Below are positions 16,310-23,367 of a stretch of 64,000 nucleotides of DNA, piece by piece (the first letter of the stretch is position 1; each line of letters starts with the position of its first letter). Below the pieces are notes generated by a model that saw nothing but the letters and a program-made list of their open reading frames with translations, did not search any database and was not told where the DNA came from. The DNA is taken from the NCBI GenBank assembly GCA_963706535.1, contig CAVPMU010000017.1:62001-126000 (forward strand). Direction: 5' to 3'. Both the position numbers and the translations under genes were made by a program. This DNA is from RPQJ01 sp963706535. GTDB taxonomy: Bacteria > Pseudomonadota > Gammaproteobacteria > Steroidobacterales > Steroidobacteraceae.

Positions 16310-17191
16310 TTACTCCGCGTCGGCGAGCCGTACGGCCGCCACGTGTTCGACATTCGGGGCGATCGAGGCGGTATGCGTGGCCGGGGCCTTCGCGGCCCGG
16401 CGCTCCGCCTGCTGGGCGGCGAGCCACGCGTCGAATTCCGCCTGCGGCTTCACTTCGACCACGACCGGCATGAAACCGTGGTCGCGGCCGCAGAGCTCGG
16501 CGCACTGGCCGCGATACACGCCCGGTGCGTCCGCGCGGAACCACAGCTCGTTGATGTAGCCCGGGATCGCGTCCTTCTTCATGCCGAAGTCCGGCACCCA
16601 CCAGGCGTGGATGACGTCGGTCGAGGTGATCAGCACGCGGACCTTCCTGCCCTGCGGCACGACCATGCGGTTGTCGACTTCCAGCAGGTAGTTGTCGACG
16701 CCCGCGGGCGCGACGCCCGAGTCGAGCTGGCGGGCCGCGTCGTGATCGCGTGCCAGCGTGGAGAAGAACGAGACGCCGTGGTCGACGTACTCGTACTGCC
16801 ACTTCCACTGGTAGCCGGTCACCTTGACGGTCAGCTCGGAGCCGCGGGTGTCGTCGATCTTCACCAGCGTGCGCGCGGCGGGTACCGCCATGGCGACCAG
16901 GATCAGCACCGGGATGACCGTCCAGATGATCTCGGCCTTGGTGCTGTGGTCGAAGGTGGCGGGCACCGCGCCTTTCGACTTACGGAAGGTCGCGATCGAA
17001 TAGATCATGACACCGAACACCGCCACGGCGATGACCACGCAGACCCACAGGATCAGCATGTGCAGGCCGTAGATCTCTCGGCTCAGCTCCGTGACGCCGA
17101 CGCGCAGGTTCAGGTCCCAGGCGGCCATGGCAGGGCCGGACCCGAGCAGCAGGGCCGTGCCGGCCGCGAGCGCATGCTTCACCATTTTCAT
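16310..17191 (-). CDS. coxB: Cytochrome c oxidase subunit II
   Basis: Electron-entry subunit of aa3 oxidase. It has a signal peptide (ending GPAMA), two membrane helices, then a periplasmic cupredoxin domain with a complete CuA site: H195, C230, E232, C234, H238 and M241. The aromatic electron-transfer patch YQWKWQYEY precedes it. No cytochrome c domain is fused; the protein ends about 50 residues after the CuA loop with an Ala-rich tail. The start is ATG 17191; a TTG two codons upstream is less likely. It is the first structural gene of the oxidase transcript. Confidence 0.97.
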   Translation of the reverse strand: MKMVKHALAAGTALLLGSGPAMAAWDLNLRVGVTELSREIYGLHMLILWVCVVIAVAVFGVMIYSIATFRKSKGAVPATFDHSTKAEIIWTVIPVLILVAMAVPAARTLVKIDDTRGSELTVKVTGYQWKWQYEYVDHGVSFFSTLARDHDAARQLDSGVAPAGVDNYLLEVDNRMVVPQGRKVRVLITSTDVIHAWWVPDFGMKKDAIPGYINELWFRADAPGVYRGQCAELCGRDHGFMPVVVEVKPQAEFDAWLAAQQAERRAAKAPATHTASIAPNVEHVAAVRLADAE

Positions 17192-17266
17192 GGGCAAGAA
17201 AACTCCCGTTACGTGTTGCCGCCGACGACCTCCCCCGGCCGCCGCCAGACCCGCGTCTTGCGCCCC

Positions 17267-17773
17267 CTAGGGCGTCAGCGCGGGCGATTCACCCGTCTTT
17301 CCCACCAGCAGTCGGAGGCGTTCGGCGAGGCCGAGGCGCTCCTCCTCCGTGAGAAACCGACCCACTTCACAGGCGCGGCCATGCGACTCGATCGCGAGCC
17401 GGCTCGGGTGCAGCGCCGTTTGCGGGCAGCGCAGTGTAACCCTCGACCAATGGCGAGGAAATACCGTCAGGCGGGATCCGGCCGGGCTGCGGTGCTCGAT
17501 GACCACGTTTTCCGCCGAAACGAGGATCACCTCGCGTTCCTCGCCCGACCGGCGGCTCGCGCGCACGGCCCAGGCGAGCAGGCCGATCTCGAGGCCCGCG
17601 AACGGCAGCACCGGCCAGAAACCCTGCAGCGCGAAGAAACCGGCGACCGCGAAGGTCACGAGCGCGAGGCTGCCCACGAACAGCCGGGCACCCGGCGGTG
17701 TCAAGGAGCAGTTCGGCGCCAGCTCGATGCGGTGCTCGGGCGTCGTCGCTGCGAGGCTCGAGGTGGTGACCAT
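17267..17773 (-). CDS. DUF2244 domain-containing membrane protein
   Basis: Hypothetical 168-residue protein with two adjacent hydrophobic segments (around residues 30-65), followed by a soluble beta-rich region (REVILVSAENVVIEHR, WSRVTLRC, CEVGRFLTEEERLGLAERLR). This is the DUF2244 layout, a family of unknown function often found beside cytochrome oxidase genes. The start ATG 17773 excludes an arginine-rich stretch upstream. It sits between bioD and coxB on the same strand as both. Confidence 0.8.
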   Translation of the reverse strand: MVTTSSLAATTPEHRIELAPNCSLTPPGARLFVGSLALVTFAVAGFFALQGFWPVLPFAGLEIGLLAWAVRASRRSGEEREVILVSAENVVIEHRSPAGSRLTVFPRHWSRVTLRCPQTALHPSRLAIESHGRACEVGRFLTEEERLGLAERLRLLVGKTGESPALTP

Positions 17774-17798
17774 CGTGATGCGAGGATAGCCAGAATTT

Positions 17799-18518
17799 TC
17801 ACCCCTGGCGCGGCGGCGCGCCGAGGCCGAGCGTGGAGCGGACGGCCGGCCGGTCGAGCCAACCAGCGGCTGCGGCGGGAGACGCAGCGGCAAGCGCCGG
17901 GACGACCGCGAGCGTGCTCCCACCGAGCAGGCGCTCGAGGGTCGCGACCGTTTCCTCCTGGCGAGTGAATTCCGGGTCCACCGCGCTGCCGATCCACCCG
18001 ATGAACGGGCAACGGCCGGACCGCTCGATGGCCTCGAGCGTGAGCCGGGCGTGGTTGAGGCAGCCGAGCCTGAGCCCGACGACCAGGATCACGCCGAGCC
18101 CCAGTCGTTCCGGCAGGTCGCTCAGGAATCCGTCCGGGTGCAGGGGTACGCGCCACCCACCAGCTCCCTCGACGATGGCGAGGTCGGCCCGGCGGGTCGC
18201 GACCCGGTATTCGTCCAGGAGGCGTGGGATCTCGATGGCAACCCCTCGCTCGGCGGCCGCGAGGTGCGGCGCGATGGCGGGTTCGAAGCAGTACGGGTTG
18301 ACCAGGTCGTAAGGGAGCGCGACGGAGCTGGCGCCCTGGAGCGCGAGCGCGTCCTCGTTGCGGAGTCCATCGGCGGTGTGGTCGGCGCCGCTCGCGACAG
18401 GCTTCAGGCCCACGACCCGGCGTCCCTCGGCCGCCGCCAGCCGGACCAGGCCAGCAGCCACCAGCGTCTTTCCGACGCCGGTGTCAGTGCCGGTGATGAA
18501 GAAGCCGTGGCACGACAT
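17799..18518 (-). CDS. bioD: Dethiobiotin synthetase
   Basis: ATP-dependent carboxylase closing the ureido ring of dethiobiotin from 7,8-diaminopelargonic acid and CO2. It has 239 residues. The P-loop GTDTGVGKT occupies residues 10-18, GLKPVASG follows with the substrate-binding Lys, and VEGAGGWRVPL is the conserved catalytic loop. It is the last gene of the biotin cluster, separated from bioC by about 100 AT-rich bases. No bioA is present in this window, so the diaminopelargonate transaminase must be encoded elsewhere. Confidence 0.95.
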   Translation of the reverse strand: MSCHGFFITGTDTGVGKTLVAAGLVRLAAAEGRRVVGLKPVASGADHTADGLRNEDALALQGASSVALPYDLVNPYCFEPAIAPHLAAAERGVAIEIPRLLDEYRVATRRADLAIVEGAGGWRVPLHPDGFLSDLPERLGLGVILVVGLRLGCLNHARLTLEAIERSGRCPFIGWIGSAVDPEFTRQEETVATLERLLGGSTLAVVPALAAASPAAAAGWLDRPAVRSTLGLGAPPRQG

Positions 18519-18618
18519 TAGTATTGATTGACAGTCACTTCAATTCGATAACGATTTCGGTAGAAATGTTCAGAGTAGTAGTCTAATCGGCATACCCTGT
18601 CGGGGACCGTGCCGGGCG
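18519..18618. other. AT-rich spacer between bioC and bioD
   Basis: About 100 bases with conspicuously low G/C compared with everything around it, directly ahead of bioD on the minus strand. It probably holds a bioD promoter or mRNA-processing site, but I cannot pick out a reliable -35/-10 pair. No gene is supported. Confidence 0.4.
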
Positions 18619-19519
18619 TCAGGAAGGCGGTGACCGGCGCCCGATCCGGCTCAACGGCACCGACACCTCTCCCGCAACGTCGCGACCCCTGGGCCGCGCG
18701 ACGGGCGCCCACGCGTGGCCGAACACGACCTCGTAACTCGCTGGCAGCCGCCCCTCGTGCCGGAAGCCTTCGTAGGCCTCGAGCATGCGGGCGAGCGTGC
18801 CCTTGCCGGTGAGCCCGCGTGGCCGGCCGGCGTTGGCGTTGTGCGCGCCGATCGCTTTCAGGTCGCGCATCAGGTCGCGCACTTCGGCATAGGTGAGCGT
18901 GTAGCGCTCGACGTTCGAGCACGGGTTCGGCGAACCCCGAGCGCACCAGCGCGTCGCCGAGATCGTGCATGTCGATGAAGCGATTGACGTGCGTGCGGCC
19001 GTCCGCCACGGACCAGGCTCGCCGCAGCTCCACGAGCGTGTCCGGCCCGAAGGTCGAGAACGCGAGCAGGCCGTTCGGCCGCAGCACGCGCCTGCACTCG
19101 GCGAACACCCGGTCGGGGTCGTCGCACCACTGCAGCATCAGGTTGCTGAGCACGAGGTCGACGCTGGCGTCGCGCAGCGGCAGCATGGCGGCGTCCGCGC
19201 AGACACGCCGGAAGCGTCGCAGCAGCGTCTGGCTCCGGGCCGCCTCGCGCAACATGCCCTCGGCGAGGTCGACCGCCACGACCTGGCTCGCGCGGTAGCG
19301 ACGCTTGAGCTCGATCGTGGCGCGCCCGGTCCCCGCGCCGAGGTCGAGCACCACTTGCGGGACCAGCCGCACGAGGTCGAGACGTCCGAGCAGTTCGTTG
19401 CGTACTTCGGCCTGCAGGACCGCGGCGGCGTCGTAGTCGCGCGCCGCACGGCCGAACGAGCGGCGGACTTCGCGGCCGTCGATGCGGAACTCGGCCGGGA
19501 CCGGGGAGCCGTTGCTCAC
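18619..19519 (-). CDS. bioC: Malonyl-ACP O-methyltransferase BioC (reading frame broken by a one-base insertion)
   Basis: SAM-dependent methyltransferase that disguises malonyl-ACP as its methyl ester to start pimelate synthesis; BioH later removes the methyl. The first ~200 codons read normally: RRSFGRAARDYD at the start, SAM motif DLGAGTG at residues 59-65, then SNLMLQWCDD. After GFAEPVLE the frame is lost and BioC-type sequence (EVRDLMRDLKAIGAHN, GRPRGLTGKG, YEVVFGHAWAP) continues in the next frame to a stop at 18619. Deleting one T at 18914/18915 restores a ~299-residue protein. Start GTG 19519 overlaps the bioH stop by 4 bases. It is either a recent mutation or a sequence error. Confidence 0.9.
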
Positions 19520-20316
19520 GCCGGAATCCCCGCTGGTCCGGGCACGGCATGTCGCGCGAGGAAGCCAACGACTTCCGCGAGAACCTCGGGTCCATGCGAG
19601 AGGAACGGTGCATGGCCGCTGCGCTCGATGAGCCGATATCGCGCGGTAGGCAGCGCGCTGGCGAGCTCGAGCCCGGCCGCGGGAGGCGTGAGGCGATCGT
19701 GTTCCCCGGCGATGACCAGCGCAGGCTGCGCGATCCGCGGCAGCTCGTCCCTGAGGTCTGCGTCGCGCAGGATCGCGAGCCCTGCCTCGAGCGCACCGAG
19801 GTCGGGCGCGCCGTGGGTGGCGAGCTGCCGGCGGAGCATGCGCAGTGTCGCGCTGTGTCGCTCGTCGCCGCGAGCCTGCAGGGCCAGGAAGTTCTGTACC
19901 GTCCGGGCATGGTCGGAGGCGAGTCCCTGCGCGAATTCCCCGAGCAGCGCCGCGCGCATGCCGTGTTCCCAGCCATTGCCGGCGAGGAACCTGGGCGTGG
20001 TGGCGATCAGGACCAGCGCCGACACCTGGCGCGGATGCCGGCGCGCGAGCTCGAGTGCGACCATGCCGCCCAGCGACCAGCCGAGCACCGCCGATTCGCG
20101 TGGCACGTGCGGGTACACCGCCCGCGCCAGTCCTGCCAGGTCGCGCACGCCGGCCGGCCAGGCGCTGCGGCCGTGCCCTGGCAGGTCGAGCACGTGCAGG
20201 CGCGCGTGCTGTTCGAGCTCGTCGAGCCATGGGCCCCACATGCCGCCGTGCAGCGCCCAGCCGTGCAGCAGCACCAGGTCGGGGCCCGCGCCGCGAATCT
20301 CCACGTGGAGGCTCAT
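19516..20316 (-). CDS. bioH: Pimeloyl-ACP methyl ester carboxylesterase
   Basis: Alpha/beta hydrolase releasing pimeloyl-ACP from its methyl ester and so ending the BioC-initiated cycle. It has 266 residues. The oxyanion region is LLHGWALHGGMW, the nucleophile elbow GWSLGG has Ser81, the acid is in GEHDRLTPP and the His in SGHAPF. Start ATG 20316 gives a normal-length protein and overlaps the bioF stop by 4 bases; the longer open frame upstream is bioF read out of frame. Together with bioC it shows the organism uses the BioC-BioH route to pimelate. Confidence 0.95.
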   Translation of the reverse strand: MSLHVEIRGAGPDLVLLHGWALHGGMWGPWLDELEQHARLHVLDLPGHGRSAWPAGVRDLAGLARAVYPHVPRESAVLGWSLGGMVALELARRHPRQVSALVLIATTPRFLAGNGWEHGMRAALLGEFAQGLASDHARTVQNFLALQARGDERHSATLRMLRRQLATHGAPDLGALEAGLAILRDADLRDELPRIAQPALVIAGEHDRLTPPAAGLELASALPTARYRLIERSGHAPFLSHGPEVLAEVVGFLARHAVPGPAGIPA

Positions 20317-21503
20317 GGCGAATCGGCCTCGCGCATTGCCTGCGGCAGGCTCGCGAGCGCATCGAGCAACCGGTCGACGTCCGCGTCGGTGTGCGAAGCC
20401 GAGAACGTGACGCGCAGGCGCGACGCGCCGGGCGGCACGGTCGGTGGCCGGATGGCAGGCACCCAGAGGCCGGCGTCGAAGAGCGCAGCGCTGGCTGCGA
20501 GCGCATTGCGCTCGGCGCCGAGCATCACCGGCTGGATCGGCGTCGGCGAGGGCAGCAGTTGCAGCCCGAGCGTTGCCGCCCCGTGGCGGAACCTGGCGAC
20601 GTGGCCGAGAACGCGCTCGCGGCGCCAGGGTTCCTCGCGCATGACCTCGAGCGATGCACGGGCCGCCGCCGCCACCGCGGCGGGCGGGGCGGTCGTATAC
20701 ATGTAGGTGCGCGCTTGCTGCACCAGGGCCTCGACCAGCGCCTCGCTGCCGGCCACGAAGGCGCCGCAGACGCCCGTGGCCTTGCCGAGCGTGCACATGA
20801 GCACGGGCACGTCCTCGAGACCGAGCCCGGCCTGCTCGACCGAGCCGCCGCCATGTGCGCCGAGCACGCCGAATCCGTGCGCGTCGTCGACGAAGAGCCA
20901 GGCCTCGTGCTCGCGACAGGCCGCGGCCAGCCCGGCCAGCGGCGCGACATCCCCGTCCATGCTGAAGACGCCGTCGGTCGCCACCAGCGTGCTGCCTTCG
21001 GCGGCGCGCTCGAGCCGTGTCCGCAGCGCCGTGGCGTCCGCGTGCGGATACCGCGCGAAACGTGCACCGCTCGCAAGGCCGGCATCGAGCAGCGAGGCAT
21101 GGTTCAGGCGATCCTCGTATACCCGGTCGCCGCGCCCGACGAGCGACTGCACGACCGCGAGGTTCGCCATGTAGCCCGTCGAGAACAGCAGCGCGCGCGG
21201 CCGCCGCACGAACGCGGCGAGTTCCTCCTCGAGCGCGTGGTGCTCGCGGCAGTGACCGCTCACGAGGTGCGAGGCGCCGCTACCGACGCCCCACTCGCGG
21301 GCCGCCGTGACGAAGGCTTCGGTCACCCGGGGATGGTCGGCGAGGCCGAGGTAGTCGTTGTTGCAGAACGCGAGACGCTCGCGCCCTTCCACGCGCAGGC
21401 GCGGCGACCCGGCCACGCGCGCCTCGACCACCCGGCGCGAACGGTACCGCAGCGCCTGCCGCTGCAAGGCGAGCCTCGCGGCGAGTTGCGCCTCGAAGGA
21501 CAT
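20313..21503 (-). CDS. bioF: 8-amino-7-oxononanoate synthase
   Basis: PLP enzyme condensing pimeloyl-ACP/CoA with L-alanine. It has 396 residues. Motifs are FCNNDYLGLADHP, GSGASHLVSGH, FSTGYMANLA, VDDAHGFGVLG (aspartate to PLP nitrogen), and TLGKATG with the Schiff-base Lys at 241. The start is ATG 21503 (MSFEAQLAAR), 13 bases after the bioB end. The sequence is complete and normal. Confidence 0.97.
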   Translation of the reverse strand: MSFEAQLAARLALQRQALRYRSRRVVEARVAGSPRLRVEGRERLAFCNNDYLGLADHPRVTEAFVTAAREWGVGSGASHLVSGHCREHHALEEELAAFVRRPRALLFSTGYMANLAVVQSLVGRGDRVYEDRLNHASLLDAGLASGARFARYPHADATALRTRLERAAEGSTLVATDGVFSMDGDVAPLAGLAAACREHEAWLFVDDAHGFGVLGAHGGGSVEQAGLGLEDVPVLMCTLGKATGVCGAFVAGSEALVEALVQQARTYMYTTAPPAAVAAAARASLEVMREEPWRRERVLGHVARFRHGAATLGLQLLPSPTPIQPVMLGAERNALAASAALFDAGLWVPAIRPPTVPPGASRLRVTFSASHTDADVDRLLDALASLPQAMREADSP

Positions 21504-21516
21504 CCGCCTCAACCGC

Positions 21517-22507
21517 TCAGGCCGCGGGGGCGGCGGCGGACTCCGGCTCGATGCCGAGTCGCGCGAACAGCTCATCGTCGCGGGAGCGGCCCGGGTTCGG
21601 AGTGGTCAGCAGCCGCTCGCCGTGGAAGATCGAGTTCGCGCCGGCGAGGAAGCACAGTGCCTGCACGGCGTCGCTCATGTCGGTGCGCCCGGCCGAGAGC
21701 CGGACGTAGGACTTCGGCATCAAGAGCCGCGCGGTCGCGATCGTGCGCACGAGCTCGAGCGGGTCGAGTGGCGGCAGGCCGGCGAGCGGCGTGCCCTCCA
21801 CCTGCACCAGCTGGTTGACGGGCACGCTCTCCGGGTGCTGCGGCAGGGTCGCGAGCGTGTGCAGCAACTGCACCCGGTCGAGCTCCGACTCGCCCATGCC
21901 GAGGATGCCGCCACAGCAGACGTTGAGGCCCGCATCGCGCACCGCCTGCAGCGTGTCGAGACGGTCCTGGTAGGTGCGCGTGGTGATGATCTCGCCGTAG
22001 AAAGCCTCGGACGTGTCGAGGTTGTGGTTGTAGTAGTCGAGTCCGGCGTCCTTGAGCTCGCGGGCCTGCTCGGGCGTGAGCATGCCGAGCGTGGCGCAGG
22101 TCTCGAGGCCGAGTGCGCGCACCTCGCGCACCATGCCCTTGATCTGCTCGAGCTGCTTCGGCTTCGGGTTGCGGTAGGCCGCGCCCATGCAGAAGCGCGT
22201 GGCGCCGCTGTCGCGCGCCTCCCGGGCCGCCGTCACCACGGCCGCGACGTTCGAGCAGGTCCTCGCGTTCGACACCGGTGTGGTAGCGGACGCTCTGCGG
22301 ACAATAAGCGCAGTCCTCCGGGCAGGCGCCGGTCTTGATCGAGAGCAGCGTGCTCACCTGCACCCGGTTCGGGTCGAAGCTGAGCCGGTGCACGCGCTGG
22401 GCGTGGAACAGCAGGTCGCTGAACGGCAGCGCGAACAGGGCGCGGGCCTCGTCCAGCGTCCAATCCGTGCGTACTTCGCCCAGGCGGGCCGGATCGAGTG
22501 TCGTCAT
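21517..22507 (-). CDS. bioB: Biotin synthase BioB (reading frame broken by a one-base insertion)
   Basis: Radical-SAM enzyme inserting sulfur into dethiobiotin. Codons 1-85 start at ATG 22507 and include the [4Fe-4S] motif C62-x3-C66-x2-C69 (ACPEDCAYC) and SVRYHTGVERE. The frame then breaks, and the remainder (AAREARDSGATRFCMGAAYR, YNHNLDTS, NVCCGGILGMGE, RLSAGRTDMS) reads in the next frame to the stop at 21517. Removing one T at 22250/22251 restores a ~329-residue BioB, so the coding content is otherwise intact. bioC carries the same kind of insertion in the same 13-base string. It is the first gene of the bio operon, divergent from comF. Confidence 0.93.
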
Positions 22508-22626
22508 CGGGAAACCTGTCGTTTGCGGCTGAAATTGCGGGTGCCGCCGGTCCGTGCAGCATGGAAGCTGGGCGGCGACGGTCGGCGGGGAGTATTCCCA
22601 GCAGGCTCCGCCACTGTCAACCACAG

Positions 22627-23319
22627 ATGGCGATCCAGGTTGACAAGCATCTCGAGCGTCTCTGCGGCTGGTTGCTGCCGCCGCGCTGCGTCCTGTGCGG
22701 TCAGTCGGGCCAGCGGCCCTGCCTCGACCTGTGCGGGCCCTGTGCCGATGGCTTGCCAGGCATGCCCGCCCCCATCCTCGCCGGCGAGTCCCCTGTAAGC
22801 CTCTGGTTCGCGCCCTACGCTTATGCCTTCCCCGTGGATCACCTCGTGCACAGCCTGAAGTACCAGGGGCAACTCGCCGTCGGCCGCGTCCTCGGTACGC
22901 TGCTGGCCCGCGCGGCTGCGGCGCGGCGACTGCAGGTCGGCGTGGAGGTCATCGTTCCGGTCCCGCTTCATCCGCACCGACACGCCGAGCGAGGTTTCAA
23001 CCAGTCGGCCGAGATCGCCCGCCGAGCCGCGCGCTGTCTCGGTTGCCGATTCGACGAGTCCGCGGTGCGCCGAGTACGCGACACCCGGCCGCAGGTGGGC
23101 CTGAAGCCGGCCGAGCGGCGCGCCAACGTCGCGGGCGCGTTCTCGGCGACCGGCGGGCAGCGGGGGCGCAGGTGTGTCGTGGTGGACAACGTCATCACGA
23201 CCGGCATCACGGCGAGCGAGGTCGCCCGAGCCCTGTGGGACGCAGGTGCGTACTCGGTCGATGTCTGGGGAGTGGCCCGTGCCGATGGATCGTCGCGGGC
23301 CCGCACCGGTATGCGATAG
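22627..23319 (+). CDS. comF: ComF family phosphoribosyltransferase-like protein
   Basis: Cytoplasmic ComFC-type protein, associated with DNA uptake and transformation in naturally competent bacteria. It has 230 residues. The N-terminus has two Cys pairs (CVLC and CGPC) forming a zinc knuckle. The middle has the VPVPLHPHRHAERGFNQS segment, and the C-terminus the PRPP loop VVVDNVITTG. The usual second acidic residue of that loop (DD) is Asn here, so catalytic phosphoribosyl transfer may be lost. The start is ATG 22627; the longer frame upstream reads through the bioB leader. It diverges from bioB, a common arrangement. Confidence 0.88.
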   Translation: MAIQVDKHLERLCGWLLPPRCVLCGQSGQRPCLDLCGPCADGLPGMPAPILAGESPVSLWFAPYAYAFPVDHLVHSLKYQGQLAVGRVLGTLLARAAAARRLQVGVEVIVPVPLHPHRHAERGFNQSAEIARRAARCLGCRFDESAVRRVRDTRPQVGLKPAERRANVAGAFSATGGQRGRRCVVVDNVITTGITASEVARALWDAGAYSVDVWGVARADGSSRARTGMR

Positions 23320-23367
23320 GCTGTCGGACCCGCATCCCGCGGCGGAATTGCTGCGAACCGACCTGCC

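Noticed and set aside
18518..18620. Extension of the original bioC frame to 18518, ending VTVNQY
   Set aside because: BioC family sequence continues in the other frame to 18619. The extension covers an AT-rich spacer with no family resemblance.
18909..22257. Programmed translational frameshifting in bioC and bioB
   Set aside because: The shared string has no slippery heptamer or stop codon at the shift, and BioB/BioC are not known to use recoding. A mutation or sequence error is simpler.
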